Part shown: positions 1 through 5,008 of the stretch, piece by piece
Layout: the number at the start of each line of letters is the position of its first letter
How positions within the stretch are numbered: the first letter of the stretch is position 1
DNA from: Microcaldota archaeon
Lineage (GTDB): Archaea > Micrarchaeota > Micrarchaeia > Anstonellales > Anstonellaceae
Assembly: GCA_026396355.1 (NCBI GenBank)
Contig: JAPLWY010000099.1
Location: forward strand, 6,525-12,861
Reading direction: 5' to 3'
DNA: 6,337 bases
Notes under the pieces: model-generated
Seen by the model: the letters and a program-made list of their open reading frames with translations, nothing else
Database searches by the model: none
Told to the model about the DNA's origin: nothing
Program-made: the position numbers and the translations under genes

Positions 1-86
1 AGGCAATTAGGATGATCGAGTCCCAGGCGCACACGCACGGGCTAACCGACAGGGTGGCGGCTTTCCTGAAGTCGCACAAGCAATAA
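1..86 (+). CDS. rrp4: Exosome subunit Rrp4, C-terminal tail (5' partial)
   Basis: Only the last 27 codons are in the window, reading from base 3 to the TAA at 84-86. The peptide contains EAHT-like and GLTDRV-like residues (seen here as QAHTHGLTDRVAAFLKS), which resemble the end of the KH domain of archaeal Rrp4. Rrp4 is an RNA-binding cap protein (S1 plus KH domains) that sits on the Rrp41-Rrp42 hexameric ring and feeds RNA to the phosphorolytic chamber. Position is strong support: rrp4 directly precedes rrp41 and rrp42 in most archaeal exosome operons. The gap to the next gene is 14 nt. The rest of the protein lies upstream, so its completeness cannot be judged. The short peptide alone would be a moderate call; with context it is good. 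Confidence 0.85.
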   Translation, partial: AIRMIESQAHTHGLTDRVAAFLKSHKQ

Positions 87-100
87 TTTTTGGTGATTTG

Positions 101-859
101 ATGGGATCAGCAAAGGACAAGCCGGTTCTTTTTGCCAATGGCAAGAGGATTGACGGCAGGAAGGCGGACGAGCTCCGCAGCATAAAAATAGTCAGCCGCG
201 TGCTCAACGATGCAGACGGCTCGGCGTACATTGAATGGGGCAAGAACAAGATCCTTGCCGGAGTGTACGGTCCGCGCGAATGCATCCCCAGGCACGACCA
301 GTCGCTTTACCGCGCAGTGGTGCGCTGCCGCTACAACATGGCGCCGTTCTCCGGAATGGAGGAGCACGGCAGGAGCGGGCCCTCGCGCAGGAGCAAGGAG
401 CTTTCAAAAGTCATAAAGGAAGTGTTCGAGAACGTGATAATCTCCGAGAACTTCCCCAAGACGCAAATTGACATATTCGTGGAAATACTGCAGTCCGACG
501 GCGGCACAAGGTGCGCTGCGGTTACAGCAGCGGCAGTCGCGCTCGCTGACGCAGGCATTCCAATGAAGGACATGCCCTGCGCTGTCGCAGTCTGCAAGAT
601 TGACGGCAAGATGGCGGTTGACCCTGGCAAGGAAGAGGACAACTTCGGCGAATCAGACATGCCGATTGCCTACTCCCCGCGCACAGGCGAAATACTGCTT
701 TACCAGATGGACGGGCTCCTCACAAAAGCAGAGCTTGAGGAGGCGTTCGTATTCGCCAGGGGCGCAGCGGACAAGATACGCGCCATCCAGGTCGAGGCGA
801 TAAGCAAAGTCTACGCCGAGCCAAAGGAAGAGCGCTTCCTCACGATCAAGAAGGATTAA
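101..859 (+). CDS. rrp41: Exosome catalytic subunit Rrp41 (RNase PH fold)
   Basis: This is the active phosphorolytic subunit of the archaeal exosome, degrading RNA 3' to 5' with inorganic phosphate and adding A-rich tails in reverse. The 252-residue length is normal for the family. Visible features are the RIDGR motif at 17-21, the RNA-contacting basic pair R96-R97 in PSRRSKELS, the phosphate-binding SDGGTR at 132-137, and the acidic active site EEDNFGESD at 178-186, whose last Asp (D186) matches the catalytic Asp of archaeal Rrp41. The protein is cytoplasmic and pairs with Rrp42 to form the ring. I chose the ATG at 101 over an in-frame TTG at 98 because GGTGA at 92-96 gives a 4-nt spacer to ATG, the same as several other genes here. 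It lies 3-12 nt from rrp42, so the two are almost certainly co-transcribed and coupled. Confidence 0.97.
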   Translation: MGSAKDKPVLFANGKRIDGRKADELRSIKIVSRVLNDADGSAYIEWGKNKILAGVYGPRECIPRHDQSLYRAVVRCRYNMAPFSGMEEHGRSGPSRRSKELSKVIKEVFENVIISENFPKTQIDIFVEILQSDGGTRCAAVTAAAVALADAGIPMKDMPCAVAVCKIDGKMAVDPGKEEDNFGESDMPIAYSPRTGEILLYQMDGLLTKAELEEAFVFARGAADKIRAIQVEAISKVYAEPKEERFLTIKKD

Positions 860-861
860 AG

Positions 862-866
862 GGTGA
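862..866 (+). promoter_or_regulatory. Shine-Dalgarno site that decides the rrp42 start
   Basis: GGTGA matches the 3' end of archaeal 16S rRNA (anti-SD within AUCACCUCC). It overlaps one possible GTG start (863) and lies 5 nt before another in-frame GTG at 872. Other genes in the window have a 4-5 nt spacer at this alignment, so the second GTG is preferred. Confidence 0.6.
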
Positions 867-871
867 AAATT

Positions 872-1645
872 GTGGAATCACTTAACGAAATAAAACGCGA
901 CGCGCTTGGCGTGCTATTGCAAGCCGGCAAGAGGGCAGACAGGCGCGAAATGTACGAATACCGCAAGACTACGGTGCAAAAGGGCATTCTCCAGAATGCA
1001 GAGGGCTCGGCGCTTGTCTCAATAGGCAAGAGCCAGGTGATGGCTGGAGTAAAGTTCGACATCGCCACCCCGTTTGCAGACAGGCCGACCGAGGGGGTTT
1101 TCTCAACCTCGGCAGACCTTCTCCCGCTTGCCTCGCACCTGTTCGAGACCGGCCCGCCCAGCGCAGAGGCAATCGAGCTTGCGCGCGTGGTGGACCGCGG
1201 CATCAGAAGCTCCAACACAATGGACCTCAACTCCTTTTTCATAGAGGAGGGAAAAGTGCTTGCAGTTTACCTGGACTTGTACATCCTTGACCATGACGGC
1301 AACCTCATAGACTGCTCAGCGCTTGCAGGCATGAGCGCGCTTCTCTCGGCAAGGATGCCAAAGATAGAGAACGGCAAGATTATTCGCGGCGAATACACTG
1401 GCAATTTGCCCCTCAAGGAAAAAGTGGTGACTTGCACATTCGGCAAGCTTGCAGACAAGATTTTCCTCGACCCCTCCCTTGACGAGGAAAAGGGAATGGA
1501 CTGCAGGCTCACGCTTGCGACCACGCCTGACCGGCTCTGCGCAGCGCAGAAGGGAGGCTGGGGCACGTTCTCGGAAAAGGATATACTGGATTTATTCGAC
1601 ATATCTCTTGAGAAGGGCAAGGATCTTCGCGCCCTCCTCGACTGA
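872..1645 (+). CDS. rrp42: Exosome structural subunit Rrp42 (RNase PH fold)
   Basis: Rrp42 is the catalytically inactive RNase PH-like partner of Rrp41; three heterodimers form the exosome ring and Rrp42 contributes to RNA binding. The 257-residue protein has the family's LNEIKRD-like N-terminus, NAEGSALVSIGKSQVMAGVK near 42-61, DRGIRSS at 108-114, and the conserved LDHDGNLIDCSALAGMSALL region near 139-158. DPSLDEEKGMD at 200-210 replaces the catalytic acidic cluster of Rrp41, as expected for Rrp42. The usual N-terminal IDGR is replaced by ADRR (22-25), a deviation noted in the findings. The start is GTG at 872, based on SD spacing; GTG at 863 would add three residues and cannot be excluded. 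It is followed by rpl37ae after 21 nt. Confidence 0.96.
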   Translation: MESLNEIKRDALGVLLQAGKRADRREMYEYRKTTVQKGILQNAEGSALVSIGKSQVMAGVKFDIATPFADRPTEGVFSTSADLLPLASHLFETGPPSAEAIELARVVDRGIRSSNTMDLNSFFIEEGKVLAVYLDLYILDHDGNLIDCSALAGMSALLSARMPKIENGKIIRGEYTGNLPLKEKVVTCTFGKLADKIFLDPSLDEEKGMDCRLTLATTPDRLCAAQKGGWGTFSEKDILDLFDISLEKGKDLRALLD

Positions 1646-1666
1646 TTGCGATTATTGGTGGTTTGA

Positions 1667-1906
1667 ATGTCTAACAAAAAAGTAAGGTCCGGAGCAGAAC
1701 TTCGCAAGCGTGCAGACAAGGTGGACAGGGTGCGCCAGTCCCTCTTTACCTGTGCAAAATGCGGGAAGAAAAAAATAAAGAGACAAGGCAACTCGCTTTG
1801 GGTGTGCAAATCCTGCGGCGCCGCTTTTGCCGGCGGAACCTATTCGCTTTCCACGCCCCCGGGCGAGGTTGCGGCAAGGCTGATTGAAGAGTACAAAAAG
1901 AGGTAA
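1667..1906 (+). CDS. rpl37ae: Large subunit ribosomal protein eL43 (L37Ae)
   Basis: This is a 79-residue zinc-ribbon ribosomal protein of the 50S subunit, shared by archaea and eukaryotes. The zinc ligands are C29 and C32 (CAKC) and C47 and C50 (CKSC), with LWVC before the second pair and the family's AGGTYSLST-like strand at 55-63 after it. The segment RSGAELRK at 7-14 aligns with the RYGASLRK-type helix start of the family. The N-terminus seems to miss about 6-8 residues (the glycine-rich GxxGRFGxRYG part) between KKV and RSG. GGTG at 1657-1660 lies a proper distance before the ATG. Its place directly after rrp42 and before rpoP is the standard archaeal order. The stop codon TAA overlaps the ribosome binding site of rpoP. 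Confidence 0.93.
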   Translation: MSNKKVRSGAELRKRADKVDRVRQSLFTCAKCGKKKIKRQGNSLWVCKSCGAAFAGGTYSLSTPPGEVAARLIEEYKKR

Positions 1907-1911
1907 TTTCT

Positions 1912-2043
1912 ATGTATGCCTGCCCGAAATGCAAGAAAAGGATCGAGAACCTGGAAGCAAAGACGACCCGCTGCCCCTACTGCGCAAACCGCGTTATCTA
2001 CAAGATACGCGAGCCGGTGGCGCGCGAAGTGTCGACCGACTAG
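1912..2043 (+). CDS. rpoP: DNA-directed RNA polymerase subunit P (Rpb12 homologue)
   Basis: This 43-residue protein begins MYACPKCKK and ends AREVSTD. It has the paired zinc-ribbon cysteines C4/C7 (CPKC) and C21/C24 (CPYC), then a conserved basic stretch with NRVIYKIREPVAR, closely matching archaeal RpoP, which is normally 40-50 residues. RpoP (eukaryotic Rpb12) binds the RpoD/RpoN assembly platform of RNA polymerase. GAGGT at 1900-1904 is its Shine-Dalgarno site, with a spacer equivalent to that of its neighbours. It lies 5 nt after rpl37ae and 9 nt before the Brix gene. The gene is short and easily missed, but the motif pattern plus synteny make the call firm. Confidence 0.95.
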   Translation: MYACPKCKKRIENLEAKTTRCPYCANRVIYKIREPVAREVSTD

Positions 2044-2044
2044 A

Positions 2045-2049
2045 GTGAT
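2045..2049 (+). promoter_or_regulatory. Shine-Dalgarno site of the Brix gene
   Basis: GTGAT, inside GAGTGAT just after the rpoP TAG stop, aligns with AGGAGGTGAT and leaves 4 nt to the GTG at 2053. The in-frame TAG at 2041-2043 means the protein cannot start earlier, so GTG at 2053 is the start. An ATG at 2048 is out of frame. Confidence 0.55.
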
Positions 2050-2052
2050 GGG

Positions 2053-2505
2053 GTGCTCATAACCACCTCAAAGTCGCCAGCAAGCGCCTCGGTTGCGCTT
2101 GCGCGCGCGCTTTCGTCTGTCCTTCCCTGCTCCAAATACATTGGCAGGGGAAAGCGCTCCCTTTCCAGGATTATTTCGCTTGCAAGAGGCGAAGGAAGGG
2201 AAAGGGTGTGCGAAGTCTGCCAGGAGCAAGGCAAGCCCTCGTGCATTTCTTTCATCGCAGTTCTTCCTTCCAGCGCTTCCAGGCTTTCTCCCAAACTCCA
2301 AGTTTCAAGTTTCAATTTTTCAGGGGACAAAAAAGCAAAGCCAATTGGAGAAGTGAAGATTTCAGGCGCAAATTCACGTGCGCTCACCGAACTTCTGGGC
2401 GAATTCCCTGAAGCAGACTGCGAAGAGCTTCCCGTAAAAGTGACAGCAGGCAAAAGCAAGCTGTCCTTTGCCTCTAGAAAGGCAAAATTAGTGATTGGTG
2501 TTTGA
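2053..2505 (+). CDS. Brix domain (Imp4-like) ribosome biogenesis protein
   Basis: This 150-residue protein resembles the archaeal single-domain Brix proteins, relatives of eukaryotic Imp4/Rpf1, which bind rRNA and help ribosome assembly. Visible family features are the N-terminal strand MLITTSK, followed by a helix (ARALSSVLP), the IGRGKRSL segment at 30-37 (family: nRGk.sl), and GKPSCISFI at 60-68 (family: GNPG.I.FI). The C-terminal half (KVTAGKSKLSFASRKAKLVIGV) looks like the closing beta strands. Length is at the short end of the family. It has an unusual number of cysteines (26, 53, 56, 64, 123) including CEVC at 53-56; with only one such pair I do not call a zinc site. It lies between rpoP and pcc1, the usual place. 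Its TGA stop falls in the spacer between the pcc1 ribosome binding site and start. Confidence 0.85.
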   Translation: MLITTSKSPASASVALARALSSVLPCSKYIGRGKRSLSRIISLARGEGRERVCEVCQEQGKPSCISFIAVLPSSASRLSPKLQVSSFNFSGDKKAKPIGEVKISGANSRALTELLGEFPEADCEELPVKVTAGKSKLSFASRKAKLVIGV

Positions 2506-2506
2506 A

Positions 2507-2785
2507 ATGGCAGGAAAAACACAGGCAAAAAACGCCGAATCCCCCTCAGGAAAAGCGTCGCTTTCCCTCACTTTTCCCACGCTTTCCTCTTCAAAAGCAG
2601 CCTATGACGCGCTTCTCTCAGAATCAGAATTCTCGCACCGCGGCCACTCGCGCGTGCGAATGGCTGGCAAAACCGTGGTCATTGAGGTGGTGGCTGACGA
2701 CTTGGTCTCTCTCCGCGCCTCGCTCAATTCCTACCTGCGCCTGATGCACATTATTAAATCTGTTGATGAAAAAACAAGTGAGTAA
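2507..2785 (+). CDS. pcc1: KEOPS complex subunit Pcc1
   Basis: Pcc1 is the small dimerising subunit of KEOPS, which makes N6-threonylcarbamoyladenosine (t6A) at position 37 of ANN-decoding tRNAs with Kae1, Bud32 and Cgi121; Pcc1 binds the tRNA and Kae1. The 92-residue protein has the family layout: an N-terminal strand (ASLSLTFPT), a helix (AAYDALLSE), two strands (HSRVRMAG, TVVIEVVADD), and the hallmark LRASLNSYLRLM at 69-80. The first 15 or so residues are a polar, probably disordered extension. The start is ATG at 2507; GGTG at 2497-2500 is the ribosome binding site, overlapping the end of the Brix gene. An in-frame TTG at 2495 is too close to that site. The gap to Brix is 1 nt. Confidence 0.92.
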   Translation: MAGKTQAKNAESPSGKASLSLTFPTLSSSKAAYDALLSESEFSHRGHSRVRMAGKTVVIEVVADDLVSLRASLNSYLRLMHIIKSVDEKTSE

Positions 2786-2800
2786 AGGGAGGTAATCCTT

Positions 2801-3166
2801 ATGGCAGAACCGCTTCGTGACGCAGACGCACTCCAGCAGCAACTTTCAGAGTTCCAGGACCTGCAGCGCCAGCTCCAGATGCTCTCTGCACAGCGCCAGC
2901 AGTTCACGCTCCAGCTTGAAGAGATAAAGATGGCGCAGGAAGAGCTTGGCAAGTCTGAAAAAGGCACTATTTACCGCTCCATGGGTCCTCTTCTTATAGA
3001 GGCTTCCAAAACCGACGCAGTTGCAGATTTGAAGGACAGGATAGAGCTTCTTGAGATGCGCCTGTCTGTTTTTGAAAAGCAGGAGGCAAAAATCAAGCCG
3101 CGCTTCACTGAATTGCGCGCAGTTCTTGAAAAAGCGCTGAAGGAGAACAAGCTTTCAAGGCAGTAA
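2801..3166 (+). CDS. pfdB: Prefoldin subunit beta
   Basis: Archaeal prefoldin is an alpha2-beta4 jellyfish-shaped chaperone that holds unfolded proteins and hands them to the thermosome. This 121-residue protein has the beta-class layout: an N-terminal Gln-rich coiled-coil helix (about 8-50), one beta hairpin (GTIYRSMGPLLIEAS, 55-69), and a C-terminal coiled-coil helix (about 72-117). The single hairpin separates it from the two-hairpin alpha class. The gene has the most complete Shine-Dalgarno site here, GGAGGT at 2788-2793, which suits a highly expressed chaperone subunit. It ends the first gene cluster, as in many archaeal exosome operons, where prefoldin beta follows pcc1. Confidence 0.95.
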   Translation: MAEPLRDADALQQQLSEFQDLQRQLQMLSAQRQQFTLQLEEIKMAQEELGKSEKGTIYRSMGPLLIEASKTDAVADLKDRIELLEMRLSVFEKQEAKIKPRFTELRAVLEKALKENKLSRQ

Positions 3167-3254
3167 GCGCGCTGCCCAGCATTTCAAAAGCGCCAGCCTC
3201 GCGGTTTTGGCACGCATATATAAATTTCATCCCACTTGCCTTAGCGGGGAGCAT
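3167..3254 (+). other. Intergenic gap between the two transcription units
   Basis: This 88-nt stretch is the only sizeable gap in the window. It has a TATA box near its 3' part (listed separately). I see no long T tract or strong stem that would be a clear terminator for the upstream operon; the only T run is TTTT in GCGGTTTTGG (3205-3208). An in-frame TTG at 3207 could extend the next gene upstream, but that would translate the TATA box, so it is unlikely. Confidence 0.6.
3216..3225 (+). promoter_or_regulatory. Archaeal TATA box for the DHH-methyltransferase-purA unit
   Basis: ATATATAAAT matches the archaeal TATA box bound by TBP and is an AT-rich island in GC-rich flanks. With the usual 25-27 nt from the box centre, transcription would begin near 3245-3248, about 8 nt before the ATG at 3255. 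The purine-rich BRE expected just upstream is not evident (GCACGC). The location in the only real gap, before a gene without a well-placed Shine-Dalgarno site, supports the call. Confidence 0.7.
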
Positions 3255-4271
3255 ATGGCTGCAAGGGCATTTCCTGCAATAAAGGCAAGGCGCGTGCTGA
3301 TAACCTTCCACTCGCAAGGCGATTCCGACGCGGCTGGCGCGGCAATCGCGCTTTCCCGCTTCCTTGGCGCAAAGGCGATAATTGCCCCACCCGACAAGCC
3401 CTCCTCTTCCGCGCGCAAGCTTTTCGAGATTTCAGGAGCAAAAACCACTCTTTTTTCTGAAATCGCGCGCAAGAAGGATGACTTCATAGTAGTTCTTGAC
3501 TCCTCCTCTCCCTCCATGCTCACTCACCTTGCGGGCATTGAGCCAGACCTCTTAATTGACCACCACGCGCGCGCAGGGAATGAATTGCCTGCCAAGCGCA
3601 GGATTTCCGACCCCTCAGCCTCATCCACCTGCGAAATGCTCTTCTTCCTCCTTAAGCCAAAGGACAAAATCTCCTGCATTGCCCTTCTTTGCGGAATAAT
3701 TTCGGACAGCGCTGACTTCAAGAACGCAAGCAGCCAGACATTCACTGCGGTTTCCAAGCTGATTCCCCTCTCAGGCCTTTCTTACTCCCAAATACTTGCC
3801 CTCTCCCATGCGCCAGAAACACTTGGCGAGCGAATCGAATCCCTGCGCTCCTGCCAGTCAGTATTTGCCGAGAGGATTGGCGAGCACATAGTGGCAGTTG
3901 CAATTGCAAAATCTCACGAGGCGCATTTTGCAGACATGCTGCTCTCGCTTGGCGCAGACATTGCATTTGTGGGCTGTTCCTGCGAAGACAGCCATCGTGC
4001 TTCGCACGATGGTGCCCCTTTGTCTGCGGACAAAGAGGGCGGCAGGATTTCCTCGCGCATGAGGGAAAGCATGCGCGGCAGGGTGCGGCTTCCTGAAATA
4101 ATGGCAGAGGCTGCGCGCGCAATGGATGGCAGCAGCGGCGGGCATGAGTGCGCAGCAGGCGCCACAGGCGCGCGCGAGGGCGTGAAAGAGGCTCTTTCAG
4201 TCTGCAAAAAGCTCGCAGAGCAGCAGATACACGAAAGCGAGAAGGGAAAGATAAGGAAAATTGAATGGTGA
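3255..4271 (+). CDS. DHH/DHHA1 family phosphoesterase (NrnA/nanoRNase-like)
   Basis: This 338-residue protein has the metal-binding motifs of DHH phosphoesterases: H19 with D23 and D25 (FHSQGDSD), D82 (VVLDSSSP), the DHH triad D102-H104, and D151 in CGIISDSADF. The C-terminal DHHA1 domain ends with the substrate-binding GGHECAAG motif at 295-302. Such Mn-dependent enzymes cleave very short RNAs, pAp or cyclic dinucleotides; the exact substrate cannot be told from sequence. The start is the ATG at 3255; an in-frame TTG at 3207 would put the TATA box inside the gene. No Shine-Dalgarno site has the spacing used elsewhere here (GGAG at 3248-3251 is too close), so the mRNA may be nearly leaderless. 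Residues about 244-264 form a polar loop encoded by two inverted repeats, which looks like an insertion in the DHHA1 domain. Its TGA overlaps the next gene's ribosome binding site. Confidence 0.9.
   Translation: MAARAFPAIKARRVLITFHSQGDSDAAGAAIALSRFLGAKAIIAPPDKPSSSARKLFEISGAKTTLFSEIARKKDDFIVVLDSSSPSMLTHLAGIEPDLLIDHHARAGNELPAKRRISDPSASSTCEMLFFLLKPKDKISCIALLCGIISDSADFKNASSQTFTAVSKLIPLSGLSYSQILALSHAPETLGERIESLRSCQSVFAERIGEHIVAVAIAKSHEAHFADMLLSLGADIAFVGCSCEDSHRASHDGAPLSADKEGGRISSRMRESMRGRVRLPEIMAEAARAMDGSSGGHECAAGATGAREGVKEALSVCKKLAEQQIHESEKGKIRKIEW
3991..4013 (+). repeat. Perfect inverted repeat (hairpin 1) inside the DHH gene
   Basis: CCATCGTGC at 3992-4000 is the exact reverse complement of GCACGATGG at 4004-4012, with a TTC loop; a G-T pair can extend it by one. 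The 9-bp perfect stem lies in coding sequence for SHRASHDG. It is followed within 2 nt by a second inverted repeat. Confidence 0.8.
4015..4039 (+). repeat. Inverted repeat (hairpin 2) inside the DHH gene
   Basis: CTTTGTC at 4018-4024 pairs with GACAAAG at 4029-4035 around a TGCG loop. CCC at 4015-4017 can pair further with GGG at 4037-4039 past a single bulged A. It codes for PLSADKEG, just before the conserved-looking GRISSRMR strand of the DHHA1 domain. Confidence 0.75.
4267..4271 (+). promoter_or_regulatory. Shine-Dalgarno site overlapping the DHH stop codon
   Basis: GGTGA contains the TGA stop (4269-4271) of the DHH gene and lies 4 nt before the methyltransferase ATG at 4276. It rules out the in-frame upstream TTG at 4261 as start. 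A ribosome ending the first gene would be placed at the next start, suggesting translational coupling. Confidence 0.75.
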
Positions 4272-4275
4272 GTGG

Positions 4276-5004
4276 ATGGCTGAGTTTGACAAAGCTGCAA
4301 AAATCTATGACGACAGCTGCCCAGTGGAATTCATGGGCGACACCAGCTTTTACCTGCGCGAGGCAAAGAAAGCGCGCGGAAAGGTGCTTGAAGTGGGCTG
4401 CGGCACAGGCCGAGTTTACCTTCCCCTGCTGGCAGCAGGAATAGACGTGTATGGAATCGACATTTCGCGCGGAATGCTCAAAGTACTTGAAAAAAAAGCC
4501 GCATCTGCCGGTCTTTCTCCCAAAAGCAAGCTTGCTGACATGCGCAATTTCAAGATGAGCCAGAGGTTTGCGCTTATTATTGTTCCATTCCGCGCGTTCC
4601 TGCACAACCTCACTTTCCAAGACCAAATCTCCTCTCTCAAGTGTTTCCGCCGCCACCTGGCTCCAGGCGGAAAGCTCATTCTCAATTTCTTCTATCCCTC
4701 TCACAATGTAATGGTGAATGACTACGGGCGCGAAATAGTCAGGTTCAAGAAAGGCGGCTTTATGAGAAAAGACTTCAGCGTTTTTTCTGATGAAACCGAG
4801 CAAATTGTCAAGTCCTGCTACTGGGCGATAAAAAACAACAAGAAAATCTCATCATACACAGTCAAAATAGCATTCATCTACAAGCGCGAATTCGAGCTTC
4901 TTCTCCGTCTCGCAGGCTTTTCCAGCTGGCAGGTTTTCGGCGGGTTTAAAAAAGAGAGGCTGGTATCATCCAAGCAGGAAATGGTGTGGGTAGTCAAACG
5001 GTGA
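4276..5004 (+). CDS. Class I SAM-dependent methyltransferase
   Basis: This 242-residue protein has a Rossmann methyltransferase core. Motif I is VLEVGCGTGRV at 37-47, the acidic ribose-binding residue is D62 in YGIDIS, the adenine-side acid is likely D88 in LADMRNF, and LAPGGKLILNFF at 128-139 is the strand after motif III. The N-terminal DTSFYLREAKKARGKVLEVG pattern and the C-terminal FELLLRLAGFSSWQVFGGF pattern are like a family common in bacteria (Methyltransf_25/11 type), whose substrates are mostly unknown. The insert at about 145-200 is likely the substrate-binding beta region. No signal peptide or membrane segment is seen, so it is probably cytosolic. It is sandwiched between the DHH gene and purA with coupled stops and starts, but this does not reveal its substrate. 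The fold is certain, the function is not. Confidence 0.88.
   Translation: MAEFDKAAKIYDDSCPVEFMGDTSFYLREAKKARGKVLEVGCGTGRVYLPLLAAGIDVYGIDISRGMLKVLEKKAASAGLSPKSKLADMRNFKMSQRFALIIVPFRAFLHNLTFQDQISSLKCFRRHLAPGGKLILNFFYPSHNVMVNDYGREIVRFKKGGFMRKDFSVFSDETEQIVKSCYWAIKNNKKISSYTVKIAFIYKREFELLLRLAGFSSWQVFGGFKKERLVSSKQEMVWVVKR
5000..5004 (+). promoter_or_regulatory. Shine-Dalgarno site overlapping the methyltransferase stop codon
   Basis: GGTGA includes the TGA stop of the methyltransferase gene and sits 4 nt before the purA ATG at 5009. The whole string GGTGATTTGATG (5000-5011) is identical to the rrp41 start region (92-103). It favours ATG at 5009 over the in-frame TTG at 5006. Confidence 0.75.
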
Positions 5005-5008
5005 TTTG

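Noticed and set aside
331..660. A 109-codon minus-strand frame inside rrp41
   Set aside because: It is fully contained in a gene with intact catalytic motifs, and its peptide has no domain features.
2040..2528. A 162-codon minus-strand frame opposite the Brix gene
   Set aside because: The plus-strand frame has Brix motifs, synteny and a ribosome binding site; the minus-strand product is low-complexity and resembles no family.
3167..3210. Possible terminator hairpin after prefoldin beta
   Set aside because: GCGC words can pair weakly, but there is no stable stem and no long T tract; four T residues at 3205-3208 are not enough to call.
3742..4803. A 353-codon open frame on the minus strand across the end of the DHH gene and most of the methyltransferase gene
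   Set aside because: Its translation is rich in Cys, Arg, Ala and His with no recognisable domain, and it lies opposite two genes with clear motifs. It is a shadow of their codon bias.
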